The translations under genes and the position numbers were made by a program. Below, in pieces: positions 55,653 through 64,000 of a stretch of 64,000 bases of DNA. This stretch comes from Spirochaetales bacterium (GTDB taxonomy: Bacteria; Spirochaetota; Spirochaetia; DSM-2461). Numbering within the stretch: the stretch's first letter is position 1; every line of letters starts with the position of its first letter. Below the pieces are notes generated by a model. That model saw only the letters and a list, made by a program, of their open reading frames with translations. It did not search any database and had not been told where the DNA came from. Location: assembly GCA_028533045.1 (NCBI GenBank), contig JAQQAP010000007.1:168604-232603 (forward strand), read 5' to 3'.

Positions 55653-57548
55653 ATGAGTACAGCAGAATTTAACACAGAAGAATACTTGAATATGGAGCTC
55701 CTCCGTTTTACCACAGCGGGGAGCGTAGACGACGGGAAAAGTACCCTTATTGGCCGCCTTCTTTACGATAGCAAGGCCATTTTTCAGGATCAGATGGAGC
55801 AGCTGGAAAACACCAGTAAGCTAAGAGGGGAGGATCAAGTCGATTTAGCCCTTTTGACTGATGGCCTCAGGGCGGAACGAGAGCAAGGCATCACCATCGA
55901 TGTGGCCTATCGCTACTTCTCCACCCCCAAGCGAAAGTTTATCATAGCCGACACTCCGGGACACGAGCAGTATACACGAAACATGGTAACCGGAGCCTCT
56001 ACGGCAGACTTGGCTATCATTCTCATTGACGCGAGAAACGGGGTGCTTACCCAGTCCCGCCGCCACGGTTTTATATCTTCCCTTTTGGGCATTCCTCACC
56101 TTGTGGTGGCCGTTAACAAAATGGATGTGGTTGATTGGGATCAGGACGTCTTTAATAAAATTGTAGAAGAGTATACGGATTTCTCCAAGAAACTGAATAT
56201 TCATGATATCACCTTTATCCCTATCTCCGCTCTTACTGGAGACAACGTGGTAAATCCCAGCGAGAATATGCCCTGGTACGACGGTCCCACCGTTATGCAT
56301 CAGCTGGAAAATGTGACCATCTCGGCGGACCGGAATCTCATAGACTTTAGAATGCCCGTCCAGTATGTTGTGCGACCCCATCAGGATTTTAGAGGCTTTG
56401 CCGGGCGTATTTCTTCCGGTGTGGTAAGAAAGGGCGATGAAATAGTCGCGTTGCCCTCTCTTAAGGAGTCCACCGTTAAGGATATCGTTTTTCATAACGA
56501 AGAGAAGGAAGAGGCCTTTGAAGGGGAATCGATCGTTCTCCAGCTGGAAGATGAAATCGACATTAGCCGGGGAGATATGATTGTCAAAAAAGGCAATCAG
56601 CCGGAAGTAATTAACTCCTTTGAAGCTACCATCTGTTGGATGGACGATGCCAAAGGACTCAATACCAAAACGCACTATATCTTGCGCCATACCTCAAACG
56701 AGACCTTGACCTATATCAAAGAACTTCGTTACCAGATAGATGTAAACACCCTTCATAGAAAGGAAGATGTGGACACCCTAAAGCTGAATGAAATTGGGCG
56801 GCTTGTTTTTGAAACAGCCCAGCCTATTATGATGGACCCCTATGTTAAGAATCGTGAGACGGGAAGCTTTGTTCTTATCGACCCCAATACCTTCCAGACT
56901 GCAGCGGCTGGTATGATTGTACGAAGCAAAGGTAAGGATGATAGCCGGGACATTTTTCATAAACAGGTCTCTTCCAATGTACGTTATGAAAACCGATTCA
57001 TAGACCGGGAAATGCGGGAGCAGAGAAACGGCTATAAGGCCCAGGTCCTTTGGTTTACCGGTCTTTCCGCTTCCGGTAAGTCTACCGTTGCCAAGGCTTT
57101 GGAAAAGAAGCTCTTTGATGAGGGTAAGCATGTTTATCTGCTGGACGGGGATAATATCCGCCATGGACTGAACGGAGACTTGGGATTTTCCGAAGCTGAC
57201 AGGACAGAGAATATCCGTCGAATCGGTCATGTGGCTCGTGTGCTCTTTGACGCGGGAGCCATTGTCCTTTGTACTTTTATTAGCCCCAAGCAGGAAATGC
57301 GGGATTTTGTCCGAAGTTTGCTGCCGGAAGGTGCCTTTAAGGAGATATTCGTGCACTGTGATATTGAAGAGTGTAAGAAGCGCGATCCCAAGGGGTTGTA
57401 CAAGAAAGCTATGGCCGGGGAGATACGTAACTTTACCGGGATTGATCAGGACTATGAAGTGCCGGTTAAGCCGGAAGTTGTGATTGATACGATGAAGCTT
57501 TCTGTTGATGAATTGGTTGACTTTTTGAGAAAAAGAATTGATGAATAG
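55653..57548 (+). CDS. cysNC: Bifunctional CysN/CysC: ATP sulfurylase GTPase and APS kinase
   Basis: A 631 aa fusion. CysN (about 1-440): G1 TAGSVDDGKSTLIGR, G3 DTPGHEQYTRNM, G4 NKMD. CysC APS kinase (about 455-631): Walker A FTGLSASGKST (near 469), then DGDNIRHGLNGDLGF. Together they complete PAPS synthesis. The fused form is common in rhizobia and some others. The stop lies 8 bases inside the next gene. No sulfite-forming genes (cysH, cysIJ) are near, so PAPS is probably meant for sulfation. Confidence 0.97.
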   Translation: MSTAEFNTEEYLNMELLRFTTAGSVDDGKSTLIGRLLYDSKAIFQDQMEQLENTSKLRGEDQVDLALLTDGLRAEREQGITIDVAYRYFSTPKRKFIIADTPGHEQYTRNMVTGASTADLAIILIDARNGVLTQSRRHGFISSLLGIPHLVVAVNKMDVVDWDQDVFNKIVEEYTDFSKKLNIHDITFIPISALTGDNVVNPSENMPWYDGPTVMHQLENVTISADRNLIDFRMPVQYVVRPHQDFRGFAGRISSGVVRKGDEIVALPSLKESTVKDIVFHNEEKEEAFEGESIVLQLEDEIDISRGDMIVKKGNQPEVINSFEATICWMDDAKGLNTKTHYILRHTSNETLTYIKELRYQIDVNTLHRKEDVDTLKLNEIGRLVFETAQPIMMDPYVKNRETGSFVLIDPNTFQTAAAGMIVRSKGKDDSRDIFHKQVSSNVRYENRFIDREMREQRNGYKAQVLWFTGLSASGKSTVAKALEKKLFDEGKHVYLLDGDNIRHGLNGDLGFSEADRTENIRRIGHVARVLFDAGAIVLCTFISPKQEMRDFVRSLLPEGAFKEIFVHCDIEECKKRDPKGLYKKAMAGEIRNFTGIDQDYEVPVKPEVVIDTMKLSVDELVDFLRKRIDE

Positions 57549-59673
57549 CCCTTTAATTACAATTATTACAGCCACTTATAATTGTCTTGATACTTTAAAA
57601 AAGTGTTCTGAGAGTATATTAGAACAGGAATTCAAAGATTTTGAACATGTTATAATTGATGGTGGCAGTAATGATGGAACCGCTGATTTCATTAAAAGTT
57701 TAGAAGAGAGAGATTATCCTCTTGGTTATTGGATTTCCGAAAAAGATAATGGTATTTATGATGCTTTCAATAAGGGAGTTAAAAAAGCCAAAGGTAAGTG
57801 GATTTACTTTCTGGGGGCTGACGACTTTCTTTATGATAGGGAAACTCTAAAAAAAACTTCACAGGAACTAATGAATACGGCTGATAATATTCCTCTAGTA
57901 TATGGAATGGTCGATTGTGTTGATTCTTTTGGCTATACAGTTAAGGTCTATGGACTTCCCTGGAAGGACGCTGTATGGGAAACTCTTAATGGCGGGGCAT
58001 CGGGCTACTCTGTACCGCATCAGGGGGCATTCCAACGAAAAACCGCATTTGATGAAGTCGGTTTGTTTGACACATCATTTAAAATCGCCGGCGATATGGA
58101 TATGCTTTATAGGGTATACAATCAGTATTCCTTTAAAGGGAAATTTATTCCTTTCTTTATTGCAAAAATGGTTATGGGGGGATTATCCGAATCTCATCAT
58201 AGTGCGACAAAAAGTTTTAAAGAGATGAATAGGGTTTACCGAAAAAACAAAATACCTACGGATCCTCATATTTTAAAAATGATTTCTCGAAGAAATCTAT
58301 TTCATGCTTTTTTAGTTCGTAATCCTGGAATTATGAAAATAATGGAAAAAACAGGGATCATGAATTTCGCCGGGGATATATATCGACTTGTAAAAAATCG
58401 TAAAAATGTAATTAATGACGAAATAGAAATTAATGAGGGTGCGATAGTTCATTATAATACGACTGCAGATTTTGGAGGTGCAGCTGTAGCTGCTAATAGA
58501 TTATTTAACAATCTATATTTAGAAAAAGAAGATTCCCGTTTTGTTTCTGTACGATCCTCTGGAATAATGTCTGATGGTTATATTTTTCCTAAAACGAAAC
58601 GAGAAAAGAAGACCATAGAAAGAGATTATCGAAAATCAGAAAGGCCTTTAAGGCACTACAAGCGAAGGACAGGCTTTTTCAGCTGTCAAAGTAGTGGGAG
58701 TGATTGGTTTCATAAAATCGACACTTCAAAAGCAGCTATACATCATTTTCATTGGATCGCCGGGGGGTTTATTGATATTCCCTGGATTGGAAAACAGGAG
58801 AAACCAATAGTATGGACCCTGCATGATATGTGGCCCTTTACCGGAGGATGTCACTATTCCGGTGGTTGTCGTGAATTTGAAGAAACGTGTGGCAGCTGTC
58901 CCATTTTAAATTCGAATAAGGATAAAGATTATAGCCGCATATTGTGGGAAAAAAAGCTTAAAGCTTATAACAGCTCAAATATTACAGTTGTAAGTCCCAG
59001 TAATTGGCTTGCTGAAGAAGCAAAGAAGAGTTCTTTATTCAAAAATCATGATATTCGTGTGATTCCCAATGGTATTGACCTGGAAAAAGTCTTTCCCATT
59101 GATAAGAACGAGGCTAAAAAATCTCTGGGTATTCCGGTTGATAAAAAAGTACTATTATTTGGTGCGGTAAATTCAACTTCAGAAAGAAGAAAGGGTGTAG
59201 ATCATCTTCATAGCTATTTACTTCAAGAAGACAGGGATGATTTGTTCTTGCTTGTTTTTGGTGGCAGTTTGACAGAGAAACAACAGGATCTTTATTCTAT
59301 TCCTTCTTTGTCTCTTGGTCATATTAATGGAATAGAAGGTTTGAAAATCGCCTATTCTGCTGCAGATGTATTCATTGCTCCCAGCCAGGAAGAAAATCTG
59401 GCAAATACAGTTATGGAAGCGTTAGCTTGCGGAACACCGGTTGTGGCTTTTGATATTGGTGGTATGCCCGATTATATTGGAGACGGATATAATGGAAGAT
59501 TAGTAGAACCTTTTCATATTGGAAAAATGAAAGAGGCTATACATTCTATACTCGATGATAAGAGTGTCGAGTGGAGTATAAATGCTCGATGTATGGTAGA
59601 AGAAAATTTTTCCATTGAGTTTTGTTTAGCCAGATATAATCAGCTATATGAGGAATTACTGAATGTCAAATGA
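57541..59673 (+). CDS. Two-domain glycosyltransferase (GT2 + GT4)
   Basis: A 710 aa fusion. Residues 1-220: family 2 GT-A domain (ITATYNCLDTLKKCSESIL, with the metal-binding GADDF near 95). Residues about 300-710: family 4 GT-B domain (VPNG/IPNGIDLEKVFP, SQEENLANTVMEALACGTPV with the nucleotide-sugar E-x7-E). One enzyme can thus add two sugars. Overlaps cysNC by 8 and the sulfotransferase by 11 bases; DNA is AT-rich from here on. Confidence 0.88.
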   Translation: MNSPLITIITATYNCLDTLKKCSESILEQEFKDFEHVIIDGGSNDGTADFIKSLEERDYPLGYWISEKDNGIYDAFNKGVKKAKGKWIYFLGADDFLYDRETLKKTSQELMNTADNIPLVYGMVDCVDSFGYTVKVYGLPWKDAVWETLNGGASGYSVPHQGAFQRKTAFDEVGLFDTSFKIAGDMDMLYRVYNQYSFKGKFIPFFIAKMVMGGLSESHHSATKSFKEMNRVYRKNKIPTDPHILKMISRRNLFHAFLVRNPGIMKIMEKTGIMNFAGDIYRLVKNRKNVINDEIEINEGAIVHYNTTADFGGAAVAANRLFNNLYLEKEDSRFVSVRSSGIMSDGYIFPKTKREKKTIERDYRKSERPLRHYKRRTGFFSCQSSGSDWFHKIDTSKAAIHHFHWIAGGFIDIPWIGKQEKPIVWTLHDMWPFTGGCHYSGGCREFEETCGSCPILNSNKDKDYSRILWEKKLKAYNSSNITVVSPSNWLAEEAKKSSLFKNHDIRVIPNGIDLEKVFPIDKNEAKKSLGIPVDKKVLLFGAVNSTSERRKGVDHLHSYLLQEDRDDLFLLVFGGSLTEKQQDLYSIPSLSLGHINGIEGLKIAYSAADVFIAPSQEENLANTVMEALACGTPVVAFDIGGMPDYIGDGYNGRLVEPFHIGKMKEAIHSILDDKSVEWSINARCMVEENFSIEFCLARYNQLYEELLNVK

Positions 59674-60703
59674 GTTGATATTACATCTTGGTACACCAAA
59701 AACGGGAACAACATCTATACAGCGCTTCTTATCATCGAATAAAAAAATGTTAAGAACAAATGGCATTGTATATCCCGAAAGTCTAATTGATAACTCACAT
59801 CATACGGAATCCTTGATTCTCGCAAGATTGTTTAAGCCTGACCAATCATTTGATTGGTCTTCACGAATAAATGAAGTGGCAGAAAAATATCGTGGAAAAG
59901 AAATAGAAATAATTGAAAATATTAAAGCAGAATTTGATAGTTTAAAAATGGAAAATAAGAAGCTAATACTGAGCGCAGAAACCTTTTTTAAATTATTTAA
60001 TACGGAACATAAGATTAAAATGCTTCTGAAATTTTTTCCAGATTTTAAAATTAAAGCAATTGTGTACTTGCGTAGAGTGGATAGACAGCTTGAATCAGCA
60101 GCAAAACAAGGTTTAAAACAAAGAAAAATATCATTCAATTACTTAAGAAAAAGAAAAAAAAATATTGCAAGGCAACAATATATGATTCTACCTGCATTAG
60201 AATCTTGGTCAACCTGTATTGGAAAAGAAAATCTGGTTGTAAGACCATTTGAATATGAACAACTTGAAAGTTCAGATGTGGTCATGGACTTCTTGAAACA
60301 TGCTGGGCTGAATGAAATAAAGTATCATAAAGATTCTTTTCAATTAAATTCATCAGTCCCCATTGAACTATTGGAATTTTTCCATTCCATTAAGGTTAGG
60401 TATCATTTAGATTATACGTTTTTCCCGCAAAAAATAGCGTTAAGTTTATGCGAACGTTTAAAAGAAAAAGGTTATTCTTTTCATAGCTATTCTATATTTT
60501 CACCCAAAGTACGCAGAAGGCTGATTTTGGAGTTTCAATCAATATATAATCGAATAGCTCAGGAGTATACAAGTGATGATAATGGTTTTTTTAAAGAGCC
60601 AATTCCTAAACGAAATGAAAAATGGAAAGTGTATAACAGGTTAAAAAGAAAAGATATTGAGTCTTTTTTAAGTGAATTATTAAAAGGAGAAATATTTCCG
60701 TGA
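59663..60703 (+). CDS. Sulfotransferase family protein
   Basis: A 346 aa protein with the PAPS 5'-phosphosulfate loop [15 protein letters not shown] (residues 9-23) and a likely 3'-phosphate site [17 protein letters not shown] (near 133). The acceptor cannot be read. Next to PAPS-making and sugar-nucleotide genes, so a carbohydrate sulfotransferase is the best reading. Overlaps gmd by 4 bases. Confidence 0.85.
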   Translation: MSNELILHLGTPKTGTTSIQRFLSSNKKMLRTNGIVYPESLIDNSHHTESLILARLFKPDQSFDWSSRINEVAEKYRGKEIEIIENIKAEFDSLKMENKKLILSAETFFKLFNTEHKIKMLLKFFPDFKIKAIVYLRRVDRQLESAAKQGLKQRKISFNYLRKRKKNIARQQYMILPALESWSTCIGKENLVVRPFEYEQLESSDVVMDFLKHAGLNEIKYHKDSFQLNSSVPIELLEFFHSIKVRYHLDYTFFPQKIALSLCERLKEKGYSFHSYSIFSPKVRRRLILEFQSIYNRIAQEYTSDDNGFFKEPIPKRNEKWKVYNRLKRKDIESFLSELLKGEIFP

Positions 60704-61785
60704 AAAGAGCATTAATAACAGGAGTAACAGGTCAGGATGGGTCTTATCTTGCAGAGCTTCTTTTAGAGAAAGGTTATGAAGTCCATGGAATTAAACGGAG
60801 AGCATCTAGTTTTAATACGGATAGAATAGACCACATATATAAAGATCCCCACGATAAGAGTAGCCGGTTTTTTCTGCATTATGGGGATTTAACTGATTCT
60901 ACGAATCTAATTCGAATATTACAGACCATTAAACCTGATGAAATTTATAACTTGGGGGCTCAATCTCATGTACAGGTGTCCTTTGAGGTGCCGGAATACA
61001 CAGCGGATTCCGATGCTTTGGGAACATTACGATTACTAGAAGCAATTAGAATTCTTGGATTAGAAAAATCAGTACGTCTTTATCAGGCATCTACTTCTGA
61101 ATTATATGGTAAGGTGCAGGAAGTTCCCCAAAGTGAGACGACACCATTTTATCCTAGAAGCCCTTATGCTGTTGCTAAACAGTATGGATTCTGGATTATT
61201 AAAAATTACCGTGAGTCATACGGAATGTATGCCTGTAACGGAATTCTTTTTAACCATGAATCTCCCCGGAGAGGTGAAACTTTCGTAACAAGGAAAATTA
61301 CACGTGCCGCAGCAAGGATTAGTCAAGGCCTACAGGATAAGCTTTATTTGGGAAACATGAATGCCTTAAGAGATTGGGGTTATGCCCTGGATTATGTTGA
61401 AGGAATGTGGCTTATGCTTCAACAGGATGAGCCGGAAGATTTTGTCTTGGCAACGGGTGTAATGAAATCAGTAAGAGAATTTACTGCATTAGCATTTAAG
61501 GAAGCAGGAATAACTCTTGAATTTACCGGTGAAGGTGTAGATGAGAAAGGAATAGATAAAGAAACGGGAAAAGTGCTTGTAGAAGTAGATTCCAGGTATT
61601 TTAGACCAGCCGAGGTAGAGCAGTTATTAGGAAATCCCGCAAAGGCAAAGGAAAAACTTGGTTGGATCGCAAAAACTCAACTTGATGAACTAGTAAGAAT
61701 TATGATGGAGTTTGACCTATCGGAAGCCAAAAAGGATGTGCACCTACAAAAAGGTGGATATGAGGTAAAACAGTACCATGAATAA
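60700..61785 (+). CDS. gmd: GDP-mannose 4,6-dehydratase
   Basis: A 361 aa SDR enzyme making GDP-4-keto-6-deoxymannose. Start GTG with AAGGAG upstream. NAD motif [15 protein letters not shown], active-site [13 protein letters not shown] and [11 protein letters not shown] (Y-x3-K), and [16 protein letters not shown] are diagnostic. First step to GDP-L-fucose (also GDP-rhamnose or perosamine). Overlaps fcl by 8 bases. Confidence 0.97.
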   Translation: MKRALITGVTGQDGSYLAELLLEKGYEVHGIKRRASSFNTDRIDHIYKDPHDKSSRFFLHYGDLTDSTNLIRILQTIKPDEIYNLGAQSHVQVSFEVPEYTADSDALGTLRLLEAIRILGLEKSVRLYQASTSELYGKVQEVPQSETTPFYPRSPYAVAKQYGFWIIKNYRESYGMYACNGILFNHESPRRGETFVTRKITRAAARISQGLQDKLYLGNMNALRDWGYALDYVEGMWLMLQQDEPEDFVLATGVMKSVREFTALAFKEAGITLEFTGEGVDEKGIDKETGKVLVEVDSRYFRPAEVEQLLGNPAKAKEKLGWIAKTQLDELVRIMMEFDLSEAKKDVHLQKGGYEVKQYHE

Positions 61786-62719
61786 AAACAGTAAAATTTA
61801 TGTTGCAGGCCATCGGGGAATGGTTGGCTCAGCTATTGTAAGGCTTCTTGAATCCAAAGGTTTTAAGAACTTAGTCGTTCGTACCAGTAAAGAACTTGAT
61901 TTACGAAACCAGGAACAGGTAAATCGGTTCTTTTTAGAGGAAAAACCGGAGTATGTATTCTTGGCCGCTGCTAAGGTTGGTGGTATTCTTGCAAATAGGG
62001 ATCATAAAGCTGAATTTTATTATGACAATGCTATGATTGCTCAAAATGTGATTCATGCCTCTTATGTGAATAAGGTTAAGAAGCTTATGAATCTTGGTTC
62101 AAGTTGCATATATCCCAAAATGGCACCACAGCCTATGAAGGAAGAGTATTTACTAACGGGTCCTCTAGAGGATACAAATGATGCCTATGCTATTGCTAAA
62201 ATTTCAGCTATAAAAATGTGTCATTATTATAATAGTCAATTTGGAACCAATTATTTATCCGTAATGCCTACAAACCTCTATGGTATAAATGATAATTATG
62301 ATTTACAGAGTTCCCATGTGCTTCCGGCTATGATTAGAAAATTTCATGAAGCAAAAATAAATGATAAAGAAGTAGTAGAACTATGGGGAGATGGCTCTCC
62401 GTATCGCGAATTCTTATATGCCGATGACCTTGCTGATGCAGTTGTATATTTGATGGAAAATAAAAATGCTGTGGATTTAGGAGAATTTGTTAATGTAGGT
62501 ACGGGAGAAGATCTTTCAATTAAGGACTTGGCTGAATTAATTTCCGAGGTAATAGGTTTTAAAGGTAAGCTGAATTGGGATACATCAAAGCCCAACGGAA
62601 CTCCTAAAAAATTACTTAATGTTGATAAGCTTAGATCTCTTGGGTGGGAATATCAAACAAAATTGAAAAATGGAATTATGATAGCTTATAATGAATATAG
62701 AAAAGAAATAAAAGATTAA
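61778..62719 (+). CDS. fcl: GDP-L-fucose synthase
   Basis: A 313 aa epimerase-reductase converting the Gmd product to GDP-L-fucose. Rossmann loop [15 protein letters not shown], the SSCIYPK block, the catalytic Tyr/Lys in [12 protein letters not shown] and [12 protein letters not shown] are all present. Confirms that L-fucose (not rhamnose) is the likely sugar. Confidence 0.96.
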   Translation: MNKNSKIYVAGHRGMVGSAIVRLLESKGFKNLVVRTSKELDLRNQEQVNRFFLEEKPEYVFLAAAKVGGILANRDHKAEFYYDNAMIAQNVIHASYVNKVKKLMNLGSSCIYPKMAPQPMKEEYLLTGPLEDTNDAYAIAKISAIKMCHYYNSQFGTNYLSVMPTNLYGINDNYDLQSSHVLPAMIRKFHEAKINDKEVVELWGDGSPYREFLYADDLADAVVYLMENKNAVDLGEFVNVGTGEDLSIKDLAELISEVIGFKGKLNWDTSKPNGTPKKLLNVDKLRSLGWEYQTKLKNGIMIAYNEYRKEIKD

Positions 62720-62760
62720 TATAAATTCGATTCAGGTATTCAGACTAGGCGGTATAAATA

Positions 62761-63903
62761 ATGATTGTTTTTTGTGTTGGAATGATTAGATCAGGCTCAA
62801 CGTTACAGTATCAAATCGTTTCAGAGTTGATAGAAAAATGTGGTTTTGGCAGGTCAATCGGATGGGTTCCTCCTGAAAAAATTGATACTATTATTGATGC
62901 TTCCTATGATGATTCAAACTTTATTGTTGTTAAATCTCATGATGTAACGAATAAAATGCTTTCTCTATCGAAGGAGAAAGTTAAATTTTTTTATATTTAT
63001 AGAGATATTCGAGATGTAACTGTTTCAGCTATGCGTCAATTTAATTGGAGTTTTGAAGAATCTATAGACCATTTATCATGGTCACTTGATATACACAATA
63101 AAATTGAGAAATGTTCTGATCATGATATATATATAAGTAAATATGAAGAAGTTTTTAATAATTTAAGGAGTGAAGTACGATCTATTTCGCAATATTTAGG
63201 TGTTAACGCAAGTGAAGATATAATTGAAAGTATAACAAATAATCTTTCAATAGAATCTCAAAAAGAAAAAGTGAAGAAATTCAAAAGTAAGCATGATAGT
63301 CTCATTGAAAATCCTGACAATGAAGGCGATTTTGTCGATACAAAAACTCAATTGCATATAAATCATATAAATAAGGGAAAAATTAATGGCTTTTTAGATA
63401 TTTTGACTAAAGAGCAAGTTTTATTTTTAAATTTGAAATTTTACACTTGGTTATATATACATGAATATCAAATAGATGACCATGATCTGAAACCATTATT
63501 TGAAGACGCTATTAAAAAATACATAATTACTTCTAATTCTAATTTAGAGTTAAGAAACAAAGTACAAGAATTACTTCAAAACAGGCAAAAATTAGAAAAT
63601 AGGGTTGAACAGAAAAATCAGGAGATTAGTACACTTATATCACAGAATAATTGCCATGAAATAAATAAAGAATTAGAAGAGAATAAAAGATTAATTCGTG
63701 ATTTACAAAACGACAAGATTATTTTGAATGAAGAAATAGAAAAAGGTAAACGTATGAATCTTAAATTATTAAATGATAAGATAGTTCTTCTTGAGAAATT
63801 GGAAGAGTGTAAAAACAAAAATAATGAATTGGAAATTAGTATATCTGGTATAGAACGTGAATTAATGGTATATGATTTGAATTGGAAAGAAATACAAAGG
63901 TAA
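62761..63903 (+). CDS. Sulfotransferase with C-terminal coiled coil
   Basis: A 380 aa protein. The N-terminal half is a sulfotransferase domain: FCVGMIRSGSTLQYQI (5'-phosphosulfate loop) and FFYIYRDIRDVTVSAMRQF (3'-phosphate site). From about residue 255 to 370 a Glu/Lys/Leu-rich coiled coil follows, which may link it to a partner or assembly. 41 bases after fcl. AT-rich. Confidence 0.82.
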   Translation: MIVFCVGMIRSGSTLQYQIVSELIEKCGFGRSIGWVPPEKIDTIIDASYDDSNFIVVKSHDVTNKMLSLSKEKVKFFYIYRDIRDVTVSAMRQFNWSFEESIDHLSWSLDIHNKIEKCSDHDIYISKYEEVFNNLRSEVRSISQYLGVNASEDIIESITNNLSIESQKEKVKKFKSKHDSLIENPDNEGDFVDTKTQLHINHINKGKINGFLDILTKEQVLFLNLKFYTWLYIHEYQIDDHDLKPLFEDAIKKYIITSNSNLELRNKVQELLQNRQKLENRVEQKNQEISTLISQNNCHEINKELEENKRLIRDLQNDKIILNEEIEKGKRMNLKLLNDKIVLLEKLEECKNKNNELEISISGIERELMVYDLNWKEIQR

Positions 63904-63914
63904 AAGGAGTCAGG

Positions 63915-64000
63915 ATGAATTTTACTTTCGAAGAAAATACTGTAGATATTAATATTCCAGAATCAAAAAGAAAAGATAATAGTTTTTTTATTTTTGGAAT
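63915..64000 (+). CDS. Next operon gene, cut by window end
   Basis: The ATG at 63915 has AGGAGT and AGG upstream; 28 codons are visible (MNFTFEENTVDINIPESKR and on to FFIFG), not enough to name. The hydrophobic-Phe-Gly end could be the start of a P-loop as in sulfotransferases, but this is a guess. Confidence 0.6.
   Translation, partial: MNFTFEENTVDINIPESKRKDNSFFIFG

Overview
The window looks like the replication-origin neighbourhood of a diderm, anaerobic, fermentative bacterium, most likely a free-living spirochaete. That assignment is an inference. It rests on the flavour of the core proteins, many SPII-type lipoproteins and outer-membrane-like barrels, a trimeric [FeFe] hydrogenase, an FeS/chemotaxis fusion protein and the general gene content. 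No rRNA or tRNA gene was seen that could settle it.

Layout. Positions 1-18.8 kb hold mixed metabolic genes: the 3' end of an FeS-cluster/MCP-signalling protein; a small operon (zinc-ribbon membrane protein, TetR regulator, 2-hydroxyacid dehydrogenase); rpsD; an FHA protein with a TrmJ-like methyltransferase; an NADH-linked [FeFe] hydrogenase operon (hydC-hydB-hydA); a large secreted nuclease lipoprotein; an MFS permease; a threonine aldolase; a phosphoesterase; an SDR/GntR pair; and a NifU-like scaffold. From 18.8 to 20.5 kb lies a non-coding AT-rich stretch with four parS sites (three exact, one with a single mismatch), and a further exact parS sits inside the 3' end of gyrA. From 20.5 to 33 kb is the replication core: gyrB-gyrA read leftward, dnaA-(oriC)-dnaN-recF-DUF721 and then rpmH-rnpA-yidD-yidC-jag read rightward.

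From 33 to 53.9 kb the region is accessory. A Phd/ParE toxin-antitoxin pair is flanked by 41-bp exact direct repeats that are copies of the jag terminator. Three related small lipoproteins surround a thioesterase. Then come coaX-pdxS-pdxT, a diguanylate cyclase, two very large Ig-repeat surface proteins in one operon, an orphan MazE-like antitoxin tail, two sister glycosyltransferases, and an Rpn-nuclease plus PIN/antitoxin block bounded by 29-bp direct repeats.

From 53.9 kb to the end runs one tightly packed operon. It makes PAPS (cysD, cysNC), disposes of PAP (cysQ), makes GDP-L-fucose (gmd, fcl), and carries a two-domain glycosyltransferase, two sulfotransferases and a further gene cut by the window end. 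Together these read as a self-contained pathway for a sulfated, probably fucose-containing, surface glycan. I regard this as the most interesting system in the window. Base composition drops visibly to AT-rich just after cysNC, suggesting the sugar/sulfotransferase half was acquired separately.
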